Source of the DNA: JBCAXA01 sp038749025
GTDB lineage: Bacteria > Pseudomonadota > Gammaproteobacteria > Steroidobacterales > Woeseiaceae
Reading direction: 5' to 3'
NCBI GenBank assembly: GCA_038749025.1
Contig: JBCDIL010000002.1
Coordinates: forward strand, 62,001-126,000
Length of the DNA: 64,000 nucleotides
Part shown: piece after piece, positions 26,958 to 35,180 of the stretch
Position numbering within the stretch: position 1 is the first letter of the stretch
Layout: each line of letters begins with the position of its first letter
Position numbers and translations under genes: made by a program
The notes under the pieces: generated by a model
The model's input: only the letters and a program-made list of their open reading frames with translations
Databases searched by the model: none
Told to the model about the DNA's origin: nothing

Positions 26958-27245
26958 ATGAGCATTGTTAAAGCAAGCTGGCAAGGTGCCGTGATCGCGT
27001 CAAGCGATGCGACCGTCGTCGTTGAAGGGAATCATTATTTTCCTGCGGACGCCGTCGATTCCGCGTTCTTAGAGCCGAGCTCACACACGTCCGTTTGCGG
27101 CTGGAAAGGTACAGCGAACTACTACGATATTGTCGTCGACGGCCAACGCAATGCAAACGCGGCCTGGTACTACGCGAACCCGAAGTCCGCCGCTGACAAT
27201 ATTCGCAACTACGTGGCGTTTTGGAAGGGCGTTGCCGTCGGCTAG
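26958..27245 (+). CDS. DUF427 protein
   Basis: A 95-aa protein that is essentially one DUF427 domain. Key features are ATVVVEGNHYFPADAV, TSVCGWKGTANYYDI and a final AADNIRNYVAFW. DUF427 is a small beta fold of unknown function, common in proteobacteria. It starts 4 nt after the stop of the membrane protein, and a longer in-frame extension upstream would overlap that gene, so ATG 26958 is the best start. Whether it belongs functionally with the sheath-like gene is not known. Confidence 0.88.
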   Translation: MSIVKASWQGAVIASSDATVVVEGNHYFPADAVDSAFLEPSSHTSVCGWKGTANYYDIVVDGQRNANAAWYYANPKSAADNIRNYVAFWKGVAVG

Positions 27246-27721
27246 AGCCGAAGTTCCATATGGATGTCGCAGCGCGTGTAGTCGGAAGCTTCGGCTGCGA
27301 TTTCCGCGAAGCCTAACGATCGGTACAAGCCCAACGCAGCGTCCAAACGACGGTTACTTTCCAAAACGATTCTGGAAGCTCGCATCTCGCGAGCACTTTT
27401 CACCGCCGCCTCGCCGAGTGCACGACCGACGCCCGCGCCTTGGTGGAGCTCAGCGACCGCCATTTTGGCAAGCTCGAGCGTCGCTGAGTCTTTTCTCAAT
27501 AATGCGCACGTGCCCACGGTTTTGTGGTCGATTTCTGCGATTAGGATTCGGCCGCCCGGTGCAAGAATGTTGGTCTCGGGGTCATCGAGCACGGTTCTAT
27601 CGGCAGCCTCGACCGTGAAGTACTTCTCGATCCACTCGTAGTTTAATGCACTGAAAGCTCGTCGATGTTTGGCGTCGAAGTCGACGATCGTGACGGTTGT
27701 GTCATGGCTATGCGTGGTCAT
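27242..27721 (-). CDS. GNAT-family N-acetyltransferase
   Basis: A 159-aa protein with the GNAT fold. The acetyl-CoA pyrophosphate loop is ELHQGAGVGRALGEAAV (Q/RxxGxG/A pattern), preceded by the strand ATLELAKMAV and followed by IVLESNRRLDAALGLYRSLGF. The substrate is unknown; the overall pattern resembles general amine or peptide acetyltransferases. The gene end overlaps the DUF427 gene by 4 nt on the opposite strand. It is divergent from the S-formylglutathione hydrolase gene, with about 70 bp between. Confidence 0.86.
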   Translation of the reverse strand: MTTHSHDTTVTIVDFDAKHRRAFSALNYEWIEKYFTVEAADRTVLDDPETNILAPGGRILIAEIDHKTVGTCALLRKDSATLELAKMAVAELHQGAGVGRALGEAAVKSAREMRASRIVLESNRRLDAALGLYRSLGFAEIAAEASDYTRCDIHMELRL

Positions 27722-27790
27722 AGTCTCGGTTGTCTCAATTAAAGCGCACCGCTACATTCAGTGACTAACATTCGGGCTATCTCGGCAATT

Positions 27791-28642
27791 ATGCAAATCA
27801 TATCGGAAGAGCAGAGTTTTGGCGGCACCCAAGGTGTCTATGAACACGCGTCAGACGCTTGTCGGTGTTCAATGCGGTTCGGACTGTATCGCCCACCCAC
27901 CGTCACACCCGCTACGCCAGTCGTGTTTTGGCTATCCGGACTCACCTGCACCGAGCAGAACTTTATTACCAAAGCGGGTGCCCAGCGCCTGGCTGCTGAG
28001 CTTGGTGTTGCGATCGTCGCGCCGGACACCAGCCCGCGCGGCGACGACGTACCCACCGATCCGGACGGCGGGTGGGACTTTGGCCATGGTGCCGGCTTCT
28101 ACGTCGATGCGACCGAAGCGCCTTGGTCGACTCATTACCGAATGGGCAGCTATATCAGTGATGAGCTGCCGACGCTTATTGCCGCCGAGTTCGGCCTCGA
28201 TACCCGCCGCGTTGGCATCTGCGGTCATTCAATGGGCGGTCACGGTGCGTTGATTACCCATTTTCGCTGTGCAACACGGTTTGTCAGCGTCTCTGCGTTT
28301 GCGCCGATCGTAGCTCCGACGACGGTACCTTGGGGCCAGAAGGCGCTTGCCTACTTATTGGGCGAGAATGAAAACACCTGGGCTGGCTTCGATGCGACTG
28401 CCTTGGTCGCGACATCCCCGACGGCGGCCCACATTCTGATCGACCAAGGGTCGGCCGACCCGTTCCTCGATGACCAACTGCAGCCGCAGCGCTTCATTGA
28501 TGCGTGTCGACGTGTCAACCAACCGTTAACGCTGCGCATGCGAGACGGTTACACGCATAGCTATTACTTCGTGGCGAGCTTTATCGACGAACACCTACGC
28601 CACCATGTTGATGCCTTAACGGCTTTCGCTGACGGAGCGTAG
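27791..28642 (+). CDS. S-formylglutathione hydrolase
   Basis: A 283-aa esterase-D type hydrolase. The start MQIISEEQSFGG matches the family start. The oxyanion and core strand FWLSGLTCTEQNF, the catalytic Ser147 in GHSMGGHGAL, an Asp in GSADPFLD and a His in YTHSYYF are all present. It hydrolyses S-formylglutathione to formate and glutathione, the second step of formaldehyde detoxification. The usual partner, glutathione-dependent formaldehyde dehydrogenase, is not adjacent. GTG 27761 would add ten unlikely residues. A SnoaL-like gene follows by 3 nt. Confidence 0.93.
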   Translation: MQIISEEQSFGGTQGVYEHASDACRCSMRFGLYRPPTVTPATPVVFWLSGLTCTEQNFITKAGAQRLAAELGVAIVAPDTSPRGDDVPTDPDGGWDFGHGAGFYVDATEAPWSTHYRMGSYISDELPTLIAAEFGLDTRRVGICGHSMGGHGALITHFRCATRFVSVSAFAPIVAPTTVPWGQKALAYLLGENENTWAGFDATALVATSPTAAHILIDQGSADPFLDDQLQPQRFIDACRRVNQPLTLRMRDGYTHSYYFVASFIDEHLRHHVDALTAFADGA

Positions 28643-28645
28643 ATC

Positions 28646-29152
28646 ATGGCGCGAATTCTCTCTTTGTTAATGCTATCCGTCTTGGCGCTCGGCGCGTGCT
28701 ACGCGCAAGCGACTCTGGACCCGGTGACCGAAAAAGCCATCGAAGAGGCGTGCCTGCAACTGATCGACGATTACGTGATCGCTCGCGACCGCTACGACCC
28801 GGACGGCTACGCCGCGGTTTTTGCGGACGACGGCGAGATGATCCTACCTAGTGCGAGATTTAAAGGGCATGACGAGATCGCCGCGAGAATTCGTGAGGCG
28901 CGTGGCAAACGTCGCTCACAACACCTGATTACGACACGGCACGTGACCGTACTCGACCGGAACACGGCAACCGGGATCGTCTACGCGATGGTGTTCGAGG
29001 AGCCGGTAGGCGATGTAAGCGCAGACCAAGCGCTGGCAACCGATGGTCCTCTCGCAATTGGCTTTTACATCGATGAGTATCGGCTCACAGAGCGCGGTTG
29101 GAAGATTCAAACACGGGAATTTCGCCCGCAATTCGTATGGGAAAAATCATGA
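28646..29152 (+). CDS. SnoaL-like exported protein
   Basis: A 168-aa protein with a signal peptide or lipoprotein signal (VLALGACYA). It is followed by an NTF2/SnoaL-like fold: IDDYVIARDRYDPDGYAAVFADDGEM, then a KGHDEIAARI helix, an HLITTRHVTV strand and a TERGWKIQTREF final strand. Such domains bind small hydrophobic ligands or catalyse isomerisations; some are pure scaffolds. It sits 3 nt after the S-formylglutathione hydrolase gene and overlaps the GST gene by 4 nt (ATGA), so all three are probably one transcript. Confidence 0.78.
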   Translation: MARILSLLMLSVLALGACYAQATLDPVTEKAIEEACLQLIDDYVIARDRYDPDGYAAVFADDGEMILPSARFKGHDEIAARIREARGKRRSQHLITTRHVTVLDRNTATGIVYAMVFEEPVGDVSADQALATDGPLAIGFYIDEYRLTERGWKIQTREFRPQFVWEKS

Positions 29153-29796
29153 GCGCACCGGTCCTTTATTGCTTTCCGATCGTCACTTTCAATGCTTCAA
29201 AGGTGCTACTCGCGGCTGAGGAGTCCGGCGTCGACTATCAGCTCGTTTTGCTAGACCCCGCCAGTGCCGAACACAAGTCCGATGCTCACCGACAACGGCA
29301 TCCGCTTGGCAAAATTCCGGCTTTGGAACATGACGGTGTCGCGGTCTTCGAAAGTTTGGCGATTGCTCGTTACTTCGATGCTTTAGCTGGCCATCCGCTG
29401 ATGGCCGGTACGGCTCTGGGCGATGCGCGAATTAATCAATGGGCGGATTTTGCTGTCAACCACGTCGGCCGTGCTGTGGGTACGCTGTACATGGAGCAGT
29501 ACCTGAAGCCTGCGTTTCGCCGCCAGAGCGGCGATGATGAGGCAATCGCCAGTGCGATGGCACAGCTGTCGCGAGAACTACCCGTTATGGACGATGCCTT
29601 GAAGCACCAGCCGTATTTCGGCGGCGAAAAGTATTCGCTGGCCGACGTGGTGGTCTTGGCTTACTTGCTGCACGAGGACAATCTCAGCATCGACTTATCT
29701 CCGTTTGGAGCGTTGGCACGGTGGTTTGCCGAAGCCTCGGAGAGGCCGGCAACAACGAGCGCACTCGGCCGTCTTGCTAGTAAAGTATCGGCATAA
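29149..29796 (+). CDS. Glutathione S-transferase
   Basis: A 215-aa GST. The N-terminal thioredoxin-like domain runs from VLYCFPIVTFNASKVLLAAEESG to the GSH-binding segment HPLGKIPALEHDGVAVFESLAI, where the cis-Pro and ES pair are visible. The helical C-terminal domain includes YSLADVVVLAYLL. The segment pattern suggests a phi- or theta-like bacterial GST. It couples to the SnoaL-like gene by a 4-nt overlap and precedes a dehydrogenase by 19 nt, forming a possible detoxification operon with S-formylglutathione hydrolase. Confidence 0.9.
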   Translation: MSAPVLYCFPIVTFNASKVLLAAEESGVDYQLVLLDPASAEHKSDAHRQRHPLGKIPALEHDGVAVFESLAIARYFDALAGHPLMAGTALGDARINQWADFAVNHVGRAVGTLYMEQYLKPAFRRQSGDDEAIASAMAQLSRELPVMDDALKHQPYFGGEKYSLADVVVLAYLLHEDNLSIDLSPFGALARWFAEASERPATTSALGRLASKVSA

Positions 29797-29815
29797 ACGA
29801 CGCGCCGATGACCCC

Positions 29816-30784
29816 GTGAGAACGCCTACGCGTATCGTCGTCTTGGATCGACTAACGATCGGTCCTGCCGTGCGTTTTCGTCGGCCCAGTTTCCCGCATG
29901 TGTGGATGGAATGGCCGGCCACAGAGCCGCATCATGTCGCTGCGCGACTGGCACGCGCCAACGTAGTCGTCACCAACAAGGTTCCACTCGATCGAACAAC
30001 ACTGTTCGATAGCGAGTCATTGCGCTTGGTTGCGGTTGCCGCCACCGGGTACGACGTCGTCGACGTTGAGGCGGCGCGCGAGCGCGGTATTGATGTTGTC
30101 AATGTAAGAGCTTATGCCAACGACTCCGTGCCGGAACACACGATGGCTTTGCTCTTGGCATTGGTTCGTCAATTGCCGACCTACAGGCAGTCCATTCAAC
30201 AGGGTGCTTGGCAGGCTAGTGGGCAGTTTTGCTACTTCGATGCCCCGATTCGTACACTGTCAGGAAAGACGCTTGGACTGATCGGTTTCGGCTCATTGGC
30301 GCGCCGCGTCGCTGCACTTGCGCAGGCCTTTGGTATGCGTGTTCTCGTCACGACGCCGAGGCCGGAGCGGACGGAGAGTCGTGTCGATTTTGTCCCACTG
30401 TCCGCATTGCTCGCGCGCGCGGATGTCATCAGCTTGCACTGCCCACTGACGCCAGCTACCGAGCAGCTGATCGACCGATCCGCATTGGCATACATGAAAC
30501 GCGGCGCAATCCTGTTGAACACAGCCCGCGGCGGATTGTTCGATGACGTTGCTGTAGCCGAGGCGATTCGCGATGGCAGGCTCGGTGGTCTTGGCGTCGA
30601 TGTATTGTCCAGCGAACCGCCCGATAGGACTGACCCGCTGCTCGCGCTGGCGAACAGGCCTAACGTCATTGTGACGCCGCATATCGCTTGGGCTGCTGAT
30701 GAGTCCATGCAGCGGCTCGCGGATCAATTAACCGACTTACTGGAGGCATGGCACGCCGGCCATCCACGCCAGCTAGTGAACTAG
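29816..30784 (+). CDS. D-2-hydroxyacid dehydrogenase
   Basis: A 322-aa NAD(P)-dependent dehydrogenase. The Rossmann motif is LIGFGSLARRVAALAQAFG. The catalytic Arg lies in NTARGGLFDD, and the Glu (LSSEPPD) and His (VTPHIAW) of the family are present. The substrate-binding segment is VAATGYDVVDVEAARERGIDVVNV. The pattern is closest to glycerate/hydroxypyruvate reductase-type enzymes. GTG 29816 is favoured because longer frames extend into the GST gene without similarity to the family. It ends the run that starts at the S-formylglutathione hydrolase. Confidence 0.9.
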   Translation: MRTPTRIVVLDRLTIGPAVRFRRPSFPHVWMEWPATEPHHVAARLARANVVVTNKVPLDRTTLFDSESLRLVAVAATGYDVVDVEAARERGIDVVNVRAYANDSVPEHTMALLLALVRQLPTYRQSIQQGAWQASGQFCYFDAPIRTLSGKTLGLIGFGSLARRVAALAQAFGMRVLVTTPRPERTESRVDFVPLSALLARADVISLHCPLTPATEQLIDRSALAYMKRGAILLNTARGGLFDDVAVAEAIRDGRLGGLGVDVLSSEPPDRTDPLLALANRPNVIVTPHIAWAADESMQRLADQLTDLLEAWHAGHPRQLVN

Positions 30785-30790
30785 CGCCGG

Positions 30791-31234
30791 TTAACGATAA
30801 AAGACGTGAGCTCCGACCGTAACGGTGCGTTGGCGCGGTCGCCGCCACGGAACCGCTTGCTGATCGGCATGGAAGAACAGCGCACCCTTCGTATTGTCGC
30901 GGGGTTTGTTCCTTAGCCAGCGACGGACTTGCGACAGTATTTCGGTATAGCTCTCGGTATCGCTTGGCCGATCGCTTTTGCCATCGCACCACCACGAAAA
31001 TTGGCACGGCGGCTGCTCGCCGCCGTCTTTAATGACGGCACAGACCGAGCCTGGAAATCGCGAATCGGCGACACGATTGAAAATGACCGATGCAATCGCT
31101 TGTTGGCCCTGTAACGATTCGCCACGAGCTTCAAAGTACAGCGCCGTCGCCAAGCATTGCTCGTCGTTGGCCATGGCAGCTGCATTGGCCGCAACCAGCG
31201 CCAAGACAGCCAAGCAACAGCCACGGCAAAGCAC
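30791..31234 (-). CDS. SleB-type cell wall hydrolase
   Basis: A 147-aa protein with a signal peptide (cleavage near ANAAA), then the Hydrolase_2 core CLATALYFEARGESLQGQQA with the conserved catalytic Glu. AIASVIFNRVADSRFPGSVCAVI and a CQFSWWCDGKSD segment follow. It belongs to the SleB/CwlJ-like group found also in non-sporulating proteobacteria, where it probably acts as a lytic transglycosylase-like peptidoglycan hydrolase. The GTG start overlaps the stop of the preceding lipoprotein gene by 1 nt (TAGTG). Confidence 0.88.
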   Translation of the reverse strand: MLCRGCCLAVLALVAANAAAMANDEQCLATALYFEARGESLQGQQAIASVIFNRVADSRFPGSVCAVIKDGGEQPPCQFSWWCDGKSDRPSDTESYTEILSQVRRWLRNKPRDNTKGALFFHADQQAVPWRRPRQRTVTVGAHVFYR

Positions 31235-31428
31235 TAGTCGTGCTCTTCGTCGTCTTCGTCATCGTCGGGTATGGCGGCCCCGACAACTTTGCCGGTTGTT
31301 TTGACGGTCGCGCCGGCTACACCGACGGCACCTTTCGCAACGCCAGTTGTTACACCGATTGCTGTCGATACGCAGCCACTGGCGATGGTCGCTATAACGA
31401 TAATAGCCAAGAGCTTGAAATTCTGCAT
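31234..31428 (-). CDS. Small lipoprotein with acidic tail
   Basis: A 64-aa protein starting at ATG 31428 (MQNFKLLAI). It has a lipoprotein signal peptide with IASGC, a Val/Gly/Ala-rich low-complexity middle (IGVTTGVAKGAVGVAGATV) and a strongly acidic end (DDDEDDEEHD). It is probably anchored in the outer membrane. The stop overlaps the start of the SleB-like gene, so the two are coupled, which suggests a role in cell-wall turnover. An upstream ATG at 31443 adds five residues but has a weaker ribosome site. Confidence 0.65.
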   Translation of the reverse strand: MQNFKLLAIIVIATIASGCVSTAIGVTTGVAKGAVGVAGATVKTTGKVVGAAIPDDDEDDEEHD

Positions 31429-31505
31429 AGCAAACACCTGCACTGGTCTCTGAATGAACTACGCTAGCGTTGTTGCACGACGATCACTGTGAGCTAGTCG
31501 GCAGT

Positions 31506-33311
31506 TTATCCCTGCTTGTGGAGTCGCCGATTGCTGAGCGGATTGTCGTTAAACTGCAGTTCTGCAAGCCGTGCGTACAACGGCGAGCGTTGTAGCAGCT
31601 CGTCGTGCGAACCGATGGCGTTGATCCGTCCTTGGTCAATCAAGACTATTTTGTCGGCCGTCATGATCGTCGCAAGTCGGTGGGCGATTATGAGCGTTGT
31701 CCGGCCACGCTTCAGTCGTTGCATCGCCTCTTGAATCAAGCGTTCACTAGCGGCATCCAGCGAGCTAGTCGCTTCATCGAGCAACAGTATCGGCGGGTTC
31801 TTTAAGAACGCGCGGGCGATCGCGATCCGTTGCCGTTGCCCACCCGATAGGCGTTGGCCGCGCTCACCGAGAAAGGTGTCGTAGCGTTGCGGGAGACGGT
31901 CGACAAACTCGTCGGCCGCCGCATCACGTGCCGCCGCTGCAACTGCTGCGTCGTCTGCCTCGGGCCGACCAAAACGAATATTCTCGCGGACATTCTCGGC
32001 GAACAACGCCGTATCTTGCGGTACGAAACCGATCGAACGGCGCAGCGCGAGTGGGTCGAGCGATGCAATATCGATTCCGTCGATTGAAATCTGTCCCGCT
32101 TGCGGATCAAAGAACCTGAGCAGCAATTGGAACGCAGTACTTTTACCTGCGCCGGACGGTCCAACAAACGCGACTGTCTCGCCAGCATGGATGCTCAACG
32201 AGAACGCATCGAGAGCGGGTGCTTCTGGTCGCGACGGATAGAAAAAGCGAACGTCGGCATAGTCGATACGCCCGCGGACCGGTTGCGGCAAAGGCTGCGG
32301 GTCATCCGGCGCTGCGATGGCGGGCTCCACGGCCAGCAACTGTGCGATTCTGTCCATCGCCCCGGCGGCGCGCATGATCTCGCCCCACAACTCCGACAAC
32401 GAGGCGGCGGAGCCACCGACGAACATGCCGTAAAGCACGAATCGACTGAGTTCACCCGCCGTTAATGAGCCCTGCATGACAGCACGCGACCCCATCCATA
32501 ACACGAAAGTCATTGCCCCGAAAATCAGTACAACGGCGAGTGCCGTCAGTAGCGCCCGCACCTGAATCCGTCGAACAGCAGCAACAAAGCTCGCGTCAAT
32601 ACGGTCGCTAAAACGCGCTTTTTGCGTGGCTTCGAGCGTAAACGCCTGCACCGTCTGAATCGCGTTAAGTGTTTCGTCCGCCAACGCGCTTGAGTCCGCG
32701 ATTTTCTCTTGGGCGCTGCTCGACAGGTGCCGAATACGCCGACCAACTGCTATCAGAGGTACGATGATTACCGGAATCAACACCAACATATAGGCGGTGA
32801 GTGTCGGATTGGTGTACAGCATCATCGCGAGCGCACCAACAAGGGTTAGCGATGAGCGCAGTGCGATGGATAGCCCGGCGCCTGAGATGCTTTGTACCAA
32901 CGTGGTATCGGTCGTCAGCCTGGACAGCACCTCGCCGGTTCGTGTTTCCTCGAAAAACTCGGCATCCATATCAATGATGCGCGCGTACACGGCATTGCGC
33001 ATATCAGCGACGATGCGCTCGCCAAGCCAAATCACCAGATAAAAACGCAACGCAGCAAAAAGGCCGAACACCAAGGTGACGAGAAAGAAGCCGATGAAAT
33101 AGCGATTGACGAGCGCCGCGTTGTCGGATCCGAAACCTTCGTCGATAACAAACTGGACGGCGATCGGCAGCGCCAGCATTGCGGCGGCTGCGACAATCAA
33201 CACGACAATCGCGAAGGCCAGCCTTGCTCGATAAGGAGCGAGAAACGGCCATAAGGCCTTCAGCGGCTGTAGAGACTTGCCGCGTGGTCGGTCGTTCGTG
33301 CTATCAGCCAC
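31506..33311 (-). CDS. ABC exporter, fused membrane and ATPase domains
   Basis: A 601-aa half-transporter. Six membrane helices occupy residues 1-320, with a coupling-region motif AEFFEETRTGEVLSRLTTDT. The ATPase follows with Walker A GPSGAGKST, Q-loop FVPQDTALF, signature LSGGQRQRIAIARA, Walker B ILLLDEATSSLD and switch IAHRLAT. It is of the MsbA/BmrA type and probably exports lipids or hydrophobic drugs as a homodimer. The start is GTG, overlapping the stop of the upstream alpha/beta hydrolase by 8 nt, so these two genes are coupled. Confidence 0.95.
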   Translation of the reverse strand: MADSTNDRPRGKSLQPLKALWPFLAPYRARLAFAIVVLIVAAAAMLALPIAVQFVIDEGFGSDNAALVNRYFIGFFLVTLVFGLFAALRFYLVIWLGERIVADMRNAVYARIIDMDAEFFEETRTGEVLSRLTTDTTLVQSISGAGLSIALRSSLTLVGALAMMLYTNPTLTAYMLVLIPVIIVPLIAVGRRIRHLSSSAQEKIADSSALADETLNAIQTVQAFTLEATQKARFSDRIDASFVAAVRRIQVRALLTALAVVLIFGAMTFVLWMGSRAVMQGSLTAGELSRFVLYGMFVGGSAASLSELWGEIMRAAGAMDRIAQLLAVEPAIAAPDDPQPLPQPVRGRIDYADVRFFYPSRPEAPALDAFSLSIHAGETVAFVGPSGAGKSTAFQLLLRFFDPQAGQISIDGIDIASLDPLALRRSIGFVPQDTALFAENVRENIRFGRPEADDAAVAAAARDAAADEFVDRLPQRYDTFLGERGQRLSGGQRQRIAIARAFLKNPPILLLDEATSSLDAASERLIQEAMQRLKRGRTTLIIAHRLATIMTADKIVLIDQGRINAIGSHDELLQRSPLYARLAELQFNDNPLSNRRLHKQG

Positions 33312-34290
33312 CGTTCAGTCGGTTAACGAAGTCGATAACAGCCTCGGTGATGCCGGGTGTCGACTCCGGCGATAAGATATCACCGGCGATGACATGCCCC
33401 CACGGGTCGGTCGCATCGGTAACGATATGGGTTGCGTTAAGCGGGTTTTGCAGTCGGCCCAGGGTCTTATCGGCAGCGGCGATATCGATTACCGTGTCGG
33501 TTTCGGAGCGAACCAACAGCGTCGGTGTGGTAACGCGCTCGAGCGGCGCCGCGTTGATCGCATCGACCAGCGCCATCATTTGCGCGGCTGCCGCGATGCC
33601 GTAGCTCACAGTCCAGTACCGTTTGTGGCCCTCATTGACCGGTTCAAACGATCGTGTTTCGCCACTTAGGGCTTTCGCCAGTGCCAGGCCCCAGGGCTTC
33701 GTTAACACGGTGGCGGAGCGATTTGCGAGACCAAAATTGGGCGACACGAGGATGAGTGCGGCAAGGTCGTCGATGTTGTCCTGCAAAGCCAGCCATGTCG
33801 CGAGCGTGGCCCCGGTCGAGACGCCAATGACGATGACCCGCTCCCCGATCCGTTGTCCGATTTCATAGGCGGCGTGCGTATCGTCCAACCAATCCGTTGC
33901 CAACGCGTCGGTTAATGCTTGGCCACTGCGCCCATGGCCGGCCAGGCGCGCGTAGTACACATTCGCACCCAGTTGCGCTGCGATTTGCTCTGACAACGGA
34001 TGGGTTTCTTGGCGCGTCGCCGAAAAGCCGTGAATGTAGACCAGTGACCAAGGGGTCCGCACCGGTTCCGAGGGATTAGCCCACGCCAGTTTCTTTTCGG
34101 CACCAGGCGTTATGTCGTTAAAAACCGCTTCGGAATTTGCCAACCAACTGGCTAGTGCCGTTAAGTCGTCATCCGCCACATCAGGGACGGCCGTCGGCAG
34201 CGGCGAGTTGAGATCGAGGCTAACTCGGGGGCCTAGGCTGATTACGACACCCAGAAGGGCAATAACGCCCAGCAAAATGACTATACGCAC
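33304..34290 (-). CDS. Membrane-anchored alpha/beta hydrolase
   Basis: A 328-aa protein with an N-terminal hydrophobic anchor (residues 3-20, IVILLGVIALLGVVISL), then an alpha/beta-hydrolase domain. It has the oxyanion segment VYIHGFSATRQE, the nucleophile in GVSTGATLATW, an acid candidate in SETDTVID and a His candidate in PWGHVIAGD. It is probably a periplasmic esterase or lipase tethered to the inner membrane. It precedes the ABC exporter gene with an 8-nt overlap, suggesting that the two act on related hydrophobic compounds. The substrate is unknown. Confidence 0.82.
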   Translation of the reverse strand: MRIVILLGVIALLGVVISLGPRVSLDLNSPLPTAVPDVADDDLTALASWLANSEAVFNDITPGAEKKLAWANPSEPVRTPWSLVYIHGFSATRQETHPLSEQIAAQLGANVYYARLAGHGRSGQALTDALATDWLDDTHAAYEIGQRIGERVIVIGVSTGATLATWLALQDNIDDLAALILVSPNFGLANRSATVLTKPWGLALAKALSGETRSFEPVNEGHKRYWTVSYGIAAAAQMMALVDAINAAPLERVTTPTLLVRSETDTVIDIAAADKTLGRLQNPLNATHIVTDATDPWGHVIAGDILSPESTPGITEAVIDFVNRLNGG

Positions 34291-34340
34291 GATGACTTTC
34301 CGGCAGACGGCTTTTCGTTGGCCGCGATCCGCGTAGGGTG

Positions 34341-34354
34341 CGCGAGGCCTCGCG
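34341..34354. repeat. Perfect 14-bp palindrome
   Basis: CGCGAGGCCTCGCG reads the same on both strands. It lies in the short gap between the LytTR regulator stop and the alpha/beta hydrolase start. It could be a protein binding site or an imperfect transcription barrier; there is no T-run. Confidence 0.4.
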
Positions 34355-34373
34355 GAAATTCAACGTCCGTGAC

Positions 34374-35180
34374 TCAAATGCGTTCTGCGATTCGCTCAAC
34401 GCTGCTTTTGTACTTACGACTCAATTTAAACTCACGACCGCAGTCGAGGCTGACGAAACACTCACCATTGCGGTGCGGTTTCAGTGCAATGACTCGGTCG
34501 CGGTTGACGATGGTCGAGCGATGGATACGGATAAATCGGTTGGGGTCGAGTTTCTCTTCCAGGTTTTTCATTGTGCCACGCAACACATGCGTTTTGCCGT
34601 TGGCATGTATACACATGTAATCGCGAGCTGCATCGATCCACTCAATATCTTGGACATCGACACAGGTCGTTTGACCGCCATCTCGAATCGCTAGGCGACT
34701 GGTATATCGCGGTCCAGATGGTTCGTCTTCCAAGGCTTCATCGAGCGACAACGGGTGGCCGCGCAAACCGGCAACGACTTCGAGTAGCCGATCTCGTTGA
34801 TCGGTGACTTGCTGCGCGGACTGCGCAGATCGTACTTTGTCCAACGCATCGTGAAGCCGGTCATCGCCAATAGGTTTCAACAAGTAATCGATGGCGTTCG
34901 CTTCGAAGGCTTGTACAGCGAAATGGTCGAATGCTGTCACGAACACGACATGCGGTACGTCCGGGCCGACCAATTCGGCCATTACATCGAAGCCATCCAT
35001 GCCGGGCATCTGGATATCGAGGAATAGCACGTCCGGATTCTCTTTATCGATCGCGGCTAGGGCCTCACGACCGTTGCGGCAGCTGGCGACGATGTCGACA
35101 TCGTCATGCTCAGCCAAGCGAATTTCTAAGCCGCGCCGGGCTAGTAACTCGTCGTCTACAATCACTGCGCGTAGTGTCAT
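34374..35180 (-). CDS. LytTR-family response regulator
   Basis: A 268-aa regulator. The receiver domain (residues 1-125) has the acidic pair DD at 9-10, the phospho-acceptor Asp55 in LFLDIQMPG, and a conserved Lys in YLLKPIG. A LytTR DNA-binding domain follows (about residues 155-265, IEWIDAARDYMCIHANGKTH and FIRIHRSTIVNRDRV). LytTR domains bind DNA through beta strands, mostly at direct repeats. The ATG overlaps the kinase stop by one nucleotide, so the pair is translated together. Its targets are not evident in the window; the ABC exporter nearby is a candidate. Confidence 0.95.
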   Translation of the reverse strand: MTLRAVIVDDELLARRGLEIRLAEHDDVDIVASCRNGREALAAIDKENPDVLFLDIQMPGMDGFDVMAELVGPDVPHVVFVTAFDHFAVQAFEANAIDYLLKPIGDDRLHDALDKVRSAQSAQQVTDQRDRLLEVVAGLRGHPLSLDEALEDEPSGPRYTSRLAIRDGGQTTCVDVQDIEWIDAARDYMCIHANGKTHVLRGTMKNLEEKLDPNRFIRIHRSTIVNRDRVIALKPHRNGECFVSLDCGREFKLSRKYKSSVERIAERI

